Shown here in pieces: positions 46,756 to 57,114 of a stretch of 64,000 nt of DNA (position 1 is its first letter; every line of letters begins with the position of its first letter). The DNA is from Roseovarius lutimaris (GTDB lineage: Bacteria > Pseudomonadota > Alphaproteobacteria > Rhodobacterales > Rhodobacteraceae). The stretch lies in NCBI RefSeq assembly GCF_900115165.1, contig NZ_FOVP01000004.1, positions 62,001-126,000 of the forward strand, given 5' to 3'. Position numbers and translations under genes: made by a program. The notes under the pieces were generated by a model. The model made no database searches, was not told where the DNA came from, and saw only the letters and a program-made list of their open reading frames with translations.

Positions 46756-47370
46756 CTACCGGCCCGCGTAGGTCGCAATGATCCCGGCGGCCTGATCCGG
46801 TGACAGAACCGGCGGCAGAAGGGTCAAAACCCTGCCGGCCGCATTCATTAGATAGATATGGCTGCCATGGGCATAAATCGGGCCGTGCTTGGGGTCATCC
46901 ATGATCTTGGTAAAGCTGATTTGAAACGCCTTATAGGCCACGCCAAGCGCCTCTGGCGTTCCGGTCAGGCCGGTGAAATCTTCTGAAATTTTCGCCAGCG
47001 CCGGGCCCATCGTGGCCAGCGTATCAAGCTTTGGGTCAATCGTGATCAAAACCGGGCTGATCGTGATATCGCGCCGCTCAAGGATGTCGGTCACCTCGGC
47101 CATCATCGGTAGGGCGGCGCTACAAATGCCCGGACAATTGGCATATCCGAAGAACACCAATTGCATCTTGCCATCCGGCTCTGCCTCGGTGCGCGCGGTG
47201 CCGGTGTGATCCAAAAGGGCAAACGCCCCGCCGATATTCCAGGGCAGCGGCGTAACCGCCGTCGTTTGCTCTGAAACGGCGGGGGCATCATGGGTTTCGG
47301 CGCCATGCGCCAACACGCCCGTCGCAGCGCCACAGATCGCGGCGGCGCATAGAAGGCGCAGCAGGGTCAT
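46756..47370 (-). CDS. SCO1/SenC family protein
   Basis: A 204-residue Sco protein, copper chaperone or thiol redox protein for cytochrome oxidase assembly. Copper-binding CPGIC and a later His in GSHIYLM are present, plus an N-terminal signal sequence (LLRLLCAAAICGAATGVLA). The start at 47370 overlaps the preceding stop (ATGA) by 4 bases. It is the last gene of a three-gene operon with two unknown exported proteins, suggesting a shared copper or redox job. Confidence 0.87.
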   Translation of the reverse strand: MTLLRLLCAAAICGAATGVLAHGAETHDAPAVSEQTTAVTPLPWNIGGAFALLDHTGTARTEAEPDGKMQLVFFGYANCPGICSAALPMMAEVTDILERRDITISPVLITIDPKLDTLATMGPALAKISEDFTGLTGTPEALGVAYKAFQISFTKIMDDPKHGPIYAHGSHIYLMNAAGRVLTLLPPVLSPDQAAGIIATYAGR

Positions 47371-47933
47371 TCGAACCACTCTTTGATGAAGGGCTTTTCG
47401 GCCTCTGCCCCGATCCCGGTATAGCCATGCGCGGCGATCTCTGCATTGACGCGCGGATCACGGCGAAACCATGGGCCTTTGCCTTTGGCCTCGGGGTTGG
47501 CCCTGGCCCATTCCTTGGTCCAGCGATTGGCGGCGGTCCATTCAGTGTCGCCAACGGTGCGAATTTTCTGAACCAGATAGATGTTCTTCGCCCCAAGATC
47601 CGGATCTTCAATCAACAACCCATCCACCTCGACCTGCTTACCACAGAACGGCGCCAGCTCCACCACCGCGCCGGTAAAGGCGGCCTGGGCGTTCTTGTTG
47701 GGAAAGACCAGCACATCGTCGGCCTTGCGCAGCAGGCCGAGTTGGCGGGCCCCGCCGCCGCAGTCAGCCGCACAATCGCCGGTCATCTCGCAAAGGATAT
47801 CGACGACTTTCGCCTCAAACCTGGCCGGACCTTCGGCGTAAAGGTTCCAGGGTTTTGCCTCGGACCCTTGTGAAAAATCCTGCGCCATGGCGGGCGATGC
47901 AAGCGCGGCAAGGATCATCATGAAACGGTTCAT
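47367..47933 (-). CDS. Exported Cys-rich protein of unknown function (Sco operon)
   Basis: A 188-residue protein with a signal peptide (MNRFMMILAALASPAMA). The mature part has VVDILCEMTGDCAADCGGGA then RQLGLLRKADDVLVFPNKNA, and ends in a charged region with RDPRVNAEIAAHGYTGIG. The pattern VxD-xC, C-x3-C-GG, GLL recurs in the next protein (47945-48397), so the two look like diverged relatives. GGAG 7 bases before ATG 47933 decides the start. Function unknown; Cys residues could bind copper. Confidence 0.7.
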   Translation of the reverse strand: MNRFMMILAALASPAMAQDFSQGSEAKPWNLYAEGPARFEAKVVDILCEMTGDCAADCGGGARQLGLLRKADDVLVFPNKNAQAAFTGAVVELAPFCGKQVEVDGLLIEDPDLGAKNIYLVQKIRTVGDTEWTAANRWTKEWARANPEAKGKGPWFRRDPRVNAEIAAHGYTGIGAEAEKPFIKEWFE

Positions 47934-47944
47934 CTGCGTGCTCC

Positions 47945-48397
47945 TCACTTGGTCGGATCGGGGATGGCAAAGCCGGGGATCGGGCCGTAATCCTCATGGT
48001 TGAGATTGGTAATGCCGTGATCGGTCACCACCTTTTCCACCACCAGATAGTTCAACCCGTCGCGATGATAGAGCATGCCATCGGCGGTGATCTCGTGGCT
48101 GGCAAGTTTAAGCTGAGTATCGCCACCGGCCGAATGTGAATCGCCCTCGATCTTGAGCACCATGTAAACCGTGCCATCCTCGGCCAATAGGCCAACCGGA
48201 ATACCCCCCGCCGAGCACCAGAGTGCACAGGTGTGGTGGGCACTTCCGACCACGGCATCCGGGCCGCCCATCACGCCGGAATAATAGCACCATGTGTCAA
48301 TTACCTCGCCCTTGACCTGAATGCGCTCGCCCTCTGCCGCCTGAGCGGTCAAGCCCCCGGAGATCATCAAAAGCGCCGACAAAACGATTGTTCGCAT
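47945..48397 (-). CDS. Exported protein with His/Cys motif (Sco operon)
   Basis: A 150-residue protein with a signal peptide (MRTIVLSALLMISGGLTAQA). The mature part begins RIQVKGEVIDTWCYYSGVMG and then carries HHTCALWCSAGGIPVGLL. The C-x3-C-x2-GG and HH pair suggest metal or haem binding. It is the first gene of the Sco operon. I do not recognise the family. Confidence 0.7.
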   Translation of the reverse strand: MRTIVLSALLMISGGLTAQAAEGERIQVKGEVIDTWCYYSGVMGGPDAVVGSAHHTCALWCSAGGIPVGLLAEDGTVYMVLKIEGDSHSAGGDTQLKLASHEITADGMLYHRDGLNYLVVEKVVTDHGITNLNHEDYGPIPGFAIPDPTK

Positions 48398-48537
48398 GGC
48401 TATTTCCCTCCCTTGACCCAAAGCTCGGTCAAGGGAGTATCCCATGTGTTTGGGACTCTGACCAATCACTTTCTGAATGGACAAAGTCCGCAAACCCCTC
48501 GCGATCTTGTAACGCTGCGCGCCCTGGGGCGCTGAAC

Positions 48538-49077
48538 CTAGGCCACCTCGGCGCGCAGGGCCTGCATCCGTGTGGCCAGCAATTTGCGCGACATCTCGTC
48601 CTTGAGCTTGCCAGTGTCGTCAAAGGCATTCATCGCCGCGGCGATCAGAATCGAGGTGCCCGGCATCAGCCGCGCCTGTAATTGCGTGAGGCACGACAGC
48701 GTCATGAATTGCGCGGTCTCGCCCCCGGTGCGCCCGGCAGCGGCCGATAGAACGACGGTCGGCTTATCCTTGAATGCGGCGCCCTCAACCCGGCTGATCC
48801 AATCGAGCGCGTTCTTGAGAACGCCGCTGATCCCCTTGTTGTATTCGGGCGCGGAAATCACAACCGCATCGGCATCCTTGATCTGTTGGGCAAGGGTCTG
48901 AACCGCCGCTGGCACGCCGCTGGCCGCCTCGACGTCACCGTTATAGAGCGGCAGATCAATATCGGCCTCGGTCACATCAGCCGGGCCAAACGCCTCTACC
49001 GCCTCGGCAAGAAGCATCCGGTTGTAAGAGCCCTTGCGCAGCGATCCTGAAATTGTCACGAGTTTGAGGTTGGTCAT
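48538..49077 (-). CDS. NADPH-dependent FMN reductase family protein
   Basis: A 179-residue flavodoxin-like reductase. ISGSLRKGSYNRMLL is the FMN phosphate loop; PEYNKGISGVLKNALDWISR is the other family signature. Enzymes of this family reduce quinones, chromate or azo dyes, or supply reduced FMN. AAGGA before ATG 49077 fixes the start. A LysR gene lies 178 bases upstream in the same direction. Confidence 0.9.
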   Translation of the reverse strand: MTNLKLVTISGSLRKGSYNRMLLAEAVEAFGPADVTEADIDLPLYNGDVEAASGVPAAVQTLAQQIKDADAVVISAPEYNKGISGVLKNALDWISRVEGAAFKDKPTVVLSAAAGRTGGETAQFMTLSCLTQLQARLMPGTSILIAAAMNAFDDTGKLKDEMSRKLLATRMQALRAEVA

Positions 49078-49156
49078 TGGGTATTCCTTTTCGCCTAATG
49101 ATTTTGCTTGACGCATAACTGAAGCGATAAGGGGGCCAAGGCAACTACGATCCTTC

Positions 49157-49171
49157 GCACAGCGGCTGTGC
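49157..49171. promoter_or_regulatory. GCACAG/CTGTGC inverted repeat upstream of the FMN reductase
   Basis: Perfect 6-bp arms around CGG in the 178-base gap between the LysR stop and the FMN reductase start. It could be an operator or the end of the lysR transcript. Judged by eye. Confidence 0.25.
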
Positions 49172-49254
49172 ATGCGCATTCGAGGCATGAAAATGCCCCG
49201 AAACGCGCGGGGCGTCCGGGGCAAAGTTAGCCATGAATGACGGAGAGGAAAATC

Positions 49255-50160
49255 TTACCACTCGTTGGGGCCTTTTTCGGCGAAGGAGTGGACCAGGAAA
49301 TCAATGAAGGCGCGGACCTTGGGCTGCGTAAAGCGGCCCGGCGGATAGACCGCGTAAATGCCCTGAGTTTCGACGGGCAGATCCGGCATCGCGTCCAGAA
49401 CCAGCCCGTCGGCCATCGCCTTGGCGTAGAGAAAGCTGGGAAGATAGGCGATGCCAAGCCCGGAAATCGCCGCGTTCAAAAGCGATTGCCCGTCATTGAC
49501 CGAAAGCCCCCCGGCGGTGCGCACCTGACGCTTTTCGCCCGAGGGCGCGGTCAATTTCCAGACCGCACCACCGGCCTGGCTTGAATAATGCAACAGCTTG
49601 TGTTCGTTGAGATCGTCAATCTTCTGTGGCTGCCCGTATTTCTCAAGATAGGCCGGGCTTGCGATCATCCGCTTTGTGGTCTCGGTAAGCTTGCGCGCCC
49701 GAAGCGTGCTGTCTTCCAGTTCGCCAATCCGGATCGCCATATCAAAGCCTTCTGAAATAAGCTCTACATAGCGGTTGTTGAGGACCATATTGACGGTAAT
49801 ATCGGGAAATTCATCAAGGAAACTGCCCAAAACCGGGCTTAGGTGATTGACCCCGAAATCGGTTGCCACGGAAATTCGCAACAGGCCCGAGGGGTCCGAT
49901 TGCATCGAACTGACCAATGCGTCGGCCTCGCCTGCATCATTCAGTACCCGAAGCGCCCGGTCGTAATAGGCAAGGCCGATCTCGGTTGGGCTTACGCGGC
50001 GGGTTGTGCGGTTCAAAAGCCGCGCGCCAAGCCGGGCCTCAAGCGAGGACACATGCTTGGACACAGCCGATTTAGAGATACCCATCTTGCGGGCCGCATC
50101 TGTAAACCCGCCCTGATCCACCACTGTGGCAAAGGCCTCCATTTCCGTAAGGCGATCCAT
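49255..50160 (-). CDS. LysR-family transcriptional regulator
   Basis: A 301-residue regulator. The N-terminal helix-turn-helix (about residues 1-60, FTDAARKMGISKSAVSKHVSSLE) is followed by the LysR substrate-binding domain. AGAGG before ATG 50160 decides the start. Targets may include the FMN reductase gene just downstream or the divergent DUF4399 gene. Confidence 0.92.
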   Translation of the reverse strand: MDRLTEMEAFATVVDQGGFTDAARKMGISKSAVSKHVSSLEARLGARLLNRTTRRVSPTEIGLAYYDRALRVLNDAGEADALVSSMQSDPSGLLRISVATDFGVNHLSPVLGSFLDEFPDITVNMVLNNRYVELISEGFDMAIRIGELEDSTLRARKLTETTKRMIASPAYLEKYGQPQKIDDLNEHKLLHYSSQAGGAVWKLTAPSGEKRQVRTAGGLSVNDGQSLLNAAISGLGIAYLPSFLYAKAMADGLVLDAMPDLPVETQGIYAVYPPGRFTQPKVRAFIDFLVHSFAEKGPNEW

Positions 50161-50353
50161 ACTTGTACCTCTAAATTGCGTCTCAGGCTCTTTTCTGACC
50201 ACGAAATCGGGCACAACTGGGGCGTATGCCAGACAATATCTGGGTTTTGTCAGGATCGTTCATTGCCTGGAAACGCGGAAACAATGCGTGAAGACGGTAG
50301 AATACTCCGCCGGGCACCTTACCTGTGATAGGGTGACAACAGGAGGATTAAAC

Positions 50354-50797
50354 ATGAAACGCATCCTAAGCCTAACAACCGCAGCGCTTATCGCGCTAAG
50401 CCTTCCCGCGTTCGCCGGCGACACCCCGGCACCCGAAGGTGCCGCAGTCTATTTCATTAATCTTGCCGATGGCGACACCGTCAGCAATCCGGTCAAGGTC
50501 AACTTTGGCCTTGCGGGCATGGGCGTCGCCCCGGCAGGCACCGAAAAGGAAAAGACCGGCCATCATCACTTGCTGATCGATCGCCCGCCCCTTGGTGAAG
50601 GCCCCGATGGCGCCGAAGAGCTGGCCTATGGCATTCCGGCGGATGATCACCACAAGCATTTCGGTGGCGGACAGACCGAGGTTTCGCTTGATCTGGCACC
50701 GGGGCAGCATACCCTGCAACTTGTGATGGGCGACATGAACCACGTGCCACATGACCCGCCCGTGGTCTCGGATGTGATCACCATCACGGTGAAGTAA
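50354..50797 (+). CDS. DUF4399 exported protein
   Basis: A 147-residue exported protein with a signal peptide (MKRILSLTTAALIALSLPAFA) and a His-rich beta domain (GHHHLLID, DDHHKHFGGGQTE, GDMNHVPHDPPVVSD). DUF4399 proteins have no settled function; the histidines suggest metal binding. AGGAGG precedes ATG 50354. It is divergent from the LysR gene. Confidence 0.8.
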   Translation: MKRILSLTTAALIALSLPAFAGDTPAPEGAAVYFINLADGDTVSNPVKVNFGLAGMGVAPAGTEKEKTGHHHLLIDRPPLGEGPDGAEELAYGIPADDHHKHFGGGQTEVSLDLAPGQHTLQLVMGDMNHVPHDPPVVSDVITITVK

Positions 50798-50840
50798 CGC
50801 CACAGGTGCGGCCCGCATGCAAAAACGGGCCAGGTCGCCG

Positions 50841-52880
<2,040 letters not shown>

Positions 52881-52979
52881 TCAAAGCGCGATCCGAAACG
52901 TGATTGCCAGAGCGCGCGACACGTCGAAGTCCGGCGCAGGATGCCGCCTTGGCCCGCGCTTGTCACCCCGGACGCTGCG

Positions 52980-53402
52980 TTATTCTTCGCCCTCGACGCG
53001 ACCGCGCATCGCCTTGACCTCGCCGCGCACCTTCTTGGCCTTGAGGCGGCGCTTTTTCGACCCAAGCGTGGGGCGTGTCGGCACCCGGCGCTTGGGCTTT
53101 TGGGTCGCCTCAAGGATCAGGGCGGCAAGCCGGTCGCGGGCAATTTCACGGTTGCGCGCCTGACTTCGGGTTTCGTCGCATTGAATGATCAAGGCGCCCT
53201 CTTTCGACCAGCGCCGCCCGGCCAGCCGCCGCAACCGCGCCTTGACAGGATCAGGCAGGCTTGGCGAACGCTCGGCTTCAAAGCGAAGCTCGACCGCGCT
53301 GCTAACCTTGTTCACGTTCTGCCCACCGGGGCCCGAGGCGCGCATGAACTGTTCGGTCAGCTCCCAGTCGGCAATCGTGATCTGATCATTGATTTTCAGC
53401 AT
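52980..53402 (-). CDS. arfB: Alternative ribosome-rescue peptidyl-tRNA hydrolase ArfB
   Basis: A 140-residue release-factor-like hydrolase that rescues stalled ribosomes. The GGQ motif (SGPGGQNVNKVSS) is followed by a basic C-terminal tail (KKRRLKAKKVRGE) that enters the mRNA channel. GGAAGG before ATG 53402. The gene lies directly downstream of the structured small transcript at 53456-53674 on the same strand. Confidence 0.92.
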   Translation of the reverse strand: MLKINDQITIADWELTEQFMRASGPGGQNVNKVSSAVELRFEAERSPSLPDPVKARLRRLAGRRWSKEGALIIQCDETRSQARNREIARDRLAALILEATQKPKRRVPTRPTLGSKKRRLKAKKVRGEVKAMRGRVEGEE

Positions 53403-53455
53403 GCGCCCTTCCGGTTTCAGGCTAGCTTTAAACCGCGCGCGGCCCAAAGCCAATC

Positions 53456-53487
53456 GAAAGGGCCGCCCCGATCCCGGAACGGCCCTC
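53456..53487 (-). terminator. Terminator of the small transcript
   Basis: On the minus strand AGGGCCG (53486-53480) pairs with CGGCCCT (53465-53459) around a GC-rich loop, then TTTCGATT. Ends the small transcript before arfB. Confidence 0.6.
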
Positions 53488-53554
53488 TAGAAGTTAGCGG
53501 AGGTGGGCCGGTTAGGCGCACCAATTCAGTTGGCTTTTACGCCTCGGGGCTGCC

Positions 53555-53611
53555 CTAGACGATGCTCCCCTGAACTGTTCCGACACCTCGCTCCAATACC
53601 TCTGTAGACAC
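53555..53611 (-). CDS. 18-residue small ORF with consensus ribosome site
   Basis: GTG (53611) through TAG (53555) encodes MSTEVLERGVGTVQGSIV. The ribosome site AAAGGAGGTGG lies at ideal distance and is the strongest in the window. Too short to judge as coding by composition; it may be a regulatory peptide whose translation opens or closes the surrounding RNA structure. Confidence 0.4.
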   Translation of the reverse strand: MSTEVLERGVGTVQGSIV

Positions 53612-53654
53612 TGGACCACCTCCTTTCGCTTGTTGAACTCTTCCCCAGCCTGCC

Positions 53655-53674
53655 ACAAATTTTCTATTTGTCAA
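53655..53674 (-). promoter_or_regulatory. Promoter region of the small transcript, -35 and AT-rich dyad
   Basis: TTGACA (53674-53669) overlaps an AT-rich inverted repeat ACAAAT/ATTTGT (53655-53671). A consensus -35 is rare in this window; the -10 about 17 bases on is poor. The dyad could bind a regulator. Confidence 0.4.
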
Positions 53675-53719
53675 AACAAAATGATGTGGTCGGCCAAGGT
53701 TTATCCGCAGGATGCTGCG

Positions 53720-54643
53720 TTATTGAGCTTGCAACACCGCCACACATTGGCGCGGCAGGTCCTGCATCGTCAGTTCGCGGCGCGGCTTGGGCTTGGGCGC
53801 ATTCGGGTCAGGCGGCGGCGGGTTGAGGATGTTGCGCACCCAGGTTTGCGCCTCGGCACATCCATCGCCAGGGGGCGGCGCCGCCTGTGGCTGACAGCCC
53901 GATGTATTGTCCGGACAATTCAGGCGCACATGGAAATGATAGTGATGCCCGTACCACGGCCGCACCTTGCGCAGCCATGCCCGGTCGCCTTTCTCATCCT
54001 TGCACATCTGCACCTTGGCGCCGGGAAAGATGAATATCCGTGCCGTGCGCGGGTCTTGCGCGGCGGCTTTGACGATCTCGTGATGGGCGCGGGTCCAACT
54101 GCTGTTGGTATAGGCGCCATTGGACCGGCGCATCGAGATCGACGAGATGTTTTCGCGCTGCGTGCGGCTTAGGTTGAGGTTATCCGCCGGTTTGAGCCAG
54201 ATATCCGCATCAAGCCCCATCTGATGGCTGCGGTGGCCCGAAAGCATCGGCCCGCCGCGCGGCTGGCTTATATCGCCGACATAAAGCCCGTTCCAGCCGG
54301 GTTGCGCGGCGGCCTTGCGTGACAGTTTCTTGATAAAGTCAATTGTTTCCGGGTGACCCCAGTTGCGGTTCCGGCTCAGGCGCATCGCCTGCCACGTCGG
54401 GCCGGTCTCCGGCAGGGTCGTCGCCCCCGCGATACAGCCCTTGGCATAACCACCAAGCGGTGCGGGCGATTGTGCCGATCCACGCCCATGCGCGCCAAAG
54501 AGCTGTTTGGCCTCTACCCCGCGCATCGACGCGGGAATGCTCTGGCTGGAAAGAGTGCCGGTTTGCGTTTTCGGCTCTGGCGCGGATTGCACGCAGCCCG
54601 CCAAAGCCATGACAAGAACGCTTAGTTTCAGATAGCCGCCCAT
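53720..54643 (-). CDS. mepA: Penicillin-insensitive murein endopeptidase
   Basis: A 307-residue periplasmic zinc endopeptidase that cuts peptide cross-links in peptidoglycan. Metal-site motifs are SGHRSHQMGLDADIW and WYGHHYHFHVRLNCP. A lipoprotein signal (LSVLVMALAGC) with Cys17 precedes it, less common for MepA. Its start overlaps the upstream MFS stop by 16 bases. Confidence 0.92.
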   Translation of the reverse strand: MGGYLKLSVLVMALAGCVQSAPEPKTQTGTLSSQSIPASMRGVEAKQLFGAHGRGSAQSPAPLGGYAKGCIAGATTLPETGPTWQAMRLSRNRNWGHPETIDFIKKLSRKAAAQPGWNGLYVGDISQPRGGPMLSGHRSHQMGLDADIWLKPADNLNLSRTQRENISSISMRRSNGAYTNSSWTRAHHEIVKAAAQDPRTARIFIFPGAKVQMCKDEKGDRAWLRKVRPWYGHHYHFHVRLNCPDNTSGCQPQAAPPPGDGCAEAQTWVRNILNPPPPDPNAPKPKPRRELTMQDLPRQCVAVLQAQ

Positions 54644-56007
54644 GTTTCTCTGTCCCCTTCGGATTTGACCCAGCGTAGCAGGACTAGGCCAATCAGGAAA
54701 AGAAAAATGACCGGCGAGACCCCGATGCGCGCACTGCCGCTAAGGGTGGTGACAAGACCGATCAGGGCGGGCGCCATGAAGGCCGTGGCGCGCCCTGACA
54801 GCCCGTAAAGGCCAAAGTTCTCGGTCGGCGCCGCCGGATCGGTATGGCGCACCATCATCGAACGGCTGGCGGATTGAAGCATGCCCCCAAAGCCGCCGAT
54901 CAACACGCCGCAGCAGAAGAAAATCATATCCGGAAGCTTTGATCCCTGCCCGAGCGGAATGCCAAAAATCTGGGTCCGATCCATGGCAACAATCGTCACG
55001 CACACCGCGATCAGCGCCCAGATCGCAAAGATGATCACAGGTTTGGGGCCAAAGGCCTTGTCCGCCTTGCCGCCGATCCAGCTAAACAAGGCCGCCGAAA
55101 TCGCGCCGATGATGCCAAAGATGCCCACCGAGACGATCGACCAGTTCAGCACCAGAATCGCATAGGTGCCGCCAAAGCCATAGAGCCCATTGAGGGCATC
55201 GCGGTAAAACATCGACGAGCCGAGATAGGTGCTAAGACTGACGCGGTGACGCAGGCCCTTGATCGTTTTGGTTAACGCGCCAAGAGCCGCGCCCACGCCG
55301 CGCCCCTGACGCGGCGGGCCAACGTCACGCACCCACAGGAAATAGGGCACCATGAAGATCGCGAACCACAGCGCGGTGAACGGCCCGACAAACCGCGTGC
55401 CTTCGCGCATTTCGGGATCAAGGCCAAAGGCCGGGGCCAACCCGATCAGGGTCGTGCCCGAGGGTTGTTCGACAAACAGCAACAGCATGATCATCAAAGA
55501 CAGAACCCCGCCAAGATAGCCAAAGGCAAACCCCGAGCCGGACAAATCGCCGACCTCTTCGGCGGTGCCGAGCGAAGGCAGCTGCGAGTTGATGAAAATA
55601 AGCGCGTATTCCGCGCCGACAAAGCCAAAGCCAAAGGCCATAAGCCCCCACCACAGGTTTGACCCATCCGGGTTGGTCCACCAAAGCGCGGTCGCACCCA
55701 GCACATACATCGCCGAAAACGCAATGATCCACGGCAACCGTTTGCCGGTGGTATCGGCAAAGGCCCCCATGATCGGCGCGCCAAGCCCGATCAGCAACCC
55801 GGTCACCGTCAGGCAATAGGACCACAAGGTTTGCGCCCGCGCATCCGCCAGACCCTCGGACAGGCCGGACGCGATGAAATGATCCGACGCGATCGAGGCA
55901 AAGAACGGCCCGAAAATGAAGGTGACCAAGAGGGTATGATACGGCTGGCTTGCCCAATCAAAGAAAAACCAGCCCCAGATCCGTTTGCGCGGTGAAATCT
56001 CTGCCAT
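54628..56007 (-). CDS. MFS transporter, UMF1 (Atg22-like) family
   Basis: A 459-residue transporter with about 12 hydrophobic segments. The N-terminal RKRIWGWFFFDWASQPYHTLL is the UMF1 signature. Substrate unknown; fungal relatives export amino acids from vacuoles. Translationally coupled to mepA by a 16-base overlap. Confidence 0.87.
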   Translation of the reverse strand: MAEISPRKRIWGWFFFDWASQPYHTLLVTFIFGPFFASIASDHFIASGLSEGLADARAQTLWSYCLTVTGLLIGLGAPIMGAFADTTGKRLPWIIAFSAMYVLGATALWWTNPDGSNLWWGLMAFGFGFVGAEYALIFINSQLPSLGTAEEVGDLSGSGFAFGYLGGVLSLMIMLLLFVEQPSGTTLIGLAPAFGLDPEMREGTRFVGPFTALWFAIFMVPYFLWVRDVGPPRQGRGVGAALGALTKTIKGLRHRVSLSTYLGSSMFYRDALNGLYGFGGTYAILVLNWSIVSVGIFGIIGAISAALFSWIGGKADKAFGPKPVIIFAIWALIAVCVTIVAMDRTQIFGIPLGQGSKLPDMIFFCCGVLIGGFGGMLQSASRSMMVRHTDPAAPTENFGLYGLSGRATAFMAPALIGLVTTLSGSARIGVSPVIFLFLIGLVLLRWVKSEGDRETWAAI

Positions 56008-56061
56008 GCCTATCCTCTTGCCCTTGACAGGATATGACAGGCGACGCGGCCTGCGCGCAAG

Positions 56062-56622
56062 CTATTCCTGAGCGCCTGATTCCTGAGTGTCCTGCATCGG
56101 CGGCCAGGGGCGCAGGGCGTCGGCCTTGATCCAGGCGGCGACCCAATCGGGGGCCATTGGCGAGGTTTCGGGCTGCGCCATCTTCGTCATGACGTGATCG
56201 GGTGCCACGATCCCGTCGCGGCCGGTGATGGCGGCGCGATAGATGATGTGATTGGCGCAGTCGCCATCCGCCTTCCACATCGACTGTTCGATATACAAGA
56301 ACCGCGCATCCCAGAACACCGCCCGCGAGCGCATTTCGATCTTCTCGAACATCCGGATACGGCGGCGATAGCGCACACTTGCCCCGGCAATCGCAAGACC
56401 CCAGCGGTTACGCCGCAGCACCTCGATCAACCCGACGCGGCCTGCCAACGGAATGCGCCCCAGATCATAAATCGTCAGGGTGCGCCCATTGTTCAATTCA
56501 CGCCAAAGATCAATATCCCAGGGCATGCAGAAATGATGCGACACATGCGTGCCCGTCAAGGGCAGGCGCGGCGCGTTGCGGGTGATGAAAAGTTGCCAGA
56601 ACAGGCGCAGGACGGGATACAT
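56062..56622 (-). CDS. Thioesterase family protein (THEM6/4HBT-like)
   Basis: A 186-residue hotdog-fold protein resembling the acyl-CoA thioesterase/THEM6 group: MPWDIDLWRELNNGRTLTIYDLGR is the characteristic stretch. Substrate unknown. It lies 54 bases upstream of the MFS gene on the same strand and may be part of that unit. Confidence 0.78.
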   Translation of the reverse strand: MYPVLRLFWQLFITRNAPRLPLTGTHVSHHFCMPWDIDLWRELNNGRTLTIYDLGRIPLAGRVGLIEVLRRNRWGLAIAGASVRYRRRIRMFEKIEMRSRAVFWDARFLYIEQSMWKADGDCANHIIYRAAITGRDGIVAPDHVMTKMAQPETSPMAPDWVAAWIKADALRPWPPMQDTQESGAQE

Positions 56623-56712
56623 GGGCGCTCTCTTTCGTTTGCGGCCTTGTCGGGCCTGCGGGCAAGCGCGTCAACCACAACGGCGCGTCAGTCTTGCGCT
56701 TTGGCTGCATGA

Positions 56713-56729
56713 CGCTTAGGTGATAAGCG
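56713..56729. promoter_or_regulatory. CGCTTA/TAAGCG inverted repeat upstream of yggT
   Basis: Perfect 6-bp arms around GGTGA in the gap between the divergent thioesterase and yggT genes, 23 bases before the yggT ATG. Possible operator. Confidence 0.25.
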
Positions 56730-56751
56730 CTTCGTTCAAAGGACACTCTCC

Positions 56752-57039
56752 ATGCAATCGCTTTTCCAGATCCTGATGCTTGTGCTTGATATCATCTGGT
56801 TCTTCATCATCGCCCATGTGATCATGAGCTGGCTGATCAATTTTCAGGTGCTCAACCTGCGCCAACAGTTCGTGGCCCAGGTTTGGTACGGGCTTAACCG
56901 CCTGCTTGAACCGATCTATAGCCGCGTGCGCCAGATTCTGCCGCCGATGTCGGGAATTGATCTTGCGCCTTTGGTGGTACTGGTTGCGGTCTATGCGCTT
57001 CGCATCATCCTGATCAACAACGCGGCGGCGTTCTACTGA
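56752..57039 (+). CDS. YggT family membrane protein
   Basis: A 95-residue protein with two hydrophobic segments and a conserved middle (LEPIYSRVRQILPPMSGIDLAPLVV), as in YggT/YlmG proteins, which affect envelope or nucleoid organisation. AAGGA precedes ATG 56752. RecQ follows in the same direction. Confidence 0.85.
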   Translation: MQSLFQILMLVLDIIWFFIIAHVIMSWLINFQVLNLRQQFVAQVWYGLNRLLEPIYSRVRQILPPMSGIDLAPLVVLVAVYALRIILINNAAAFY

Positions 57040-57114
57040 TCAAGGGTTGTCCCCCGAATCGTAGTGTGAAAAGATTCCTGTAAGAGCAGAACAACAAACC
57101 TTACAGGATATCCC

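Larger units (their letters stand above)
53456..53674 (-). ncRNA. Structured small transcript carrying an 18-codon ORF
   Basis: A self-contained minus-strand unit: a TTGACA box (53674-53669), a consensus Shine-Dalgarno, a short ORF, and a terminator. The Shine-Dalgarno GGAGGTGG (53623-53616) pairs perfectly with CCACCTCC (53506-53499). Inside it, CAGTTCAG (53577-53570) pairs with CTGAATTG (53529-53522) with one G-U. A third pair, AGGCG/CGCCT (53544-53540 with 53518-53514), cannot coexist with it in a nested fold, so alternative states are likely. No known RNA family was recognised by eye. Confidence 0.6.
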
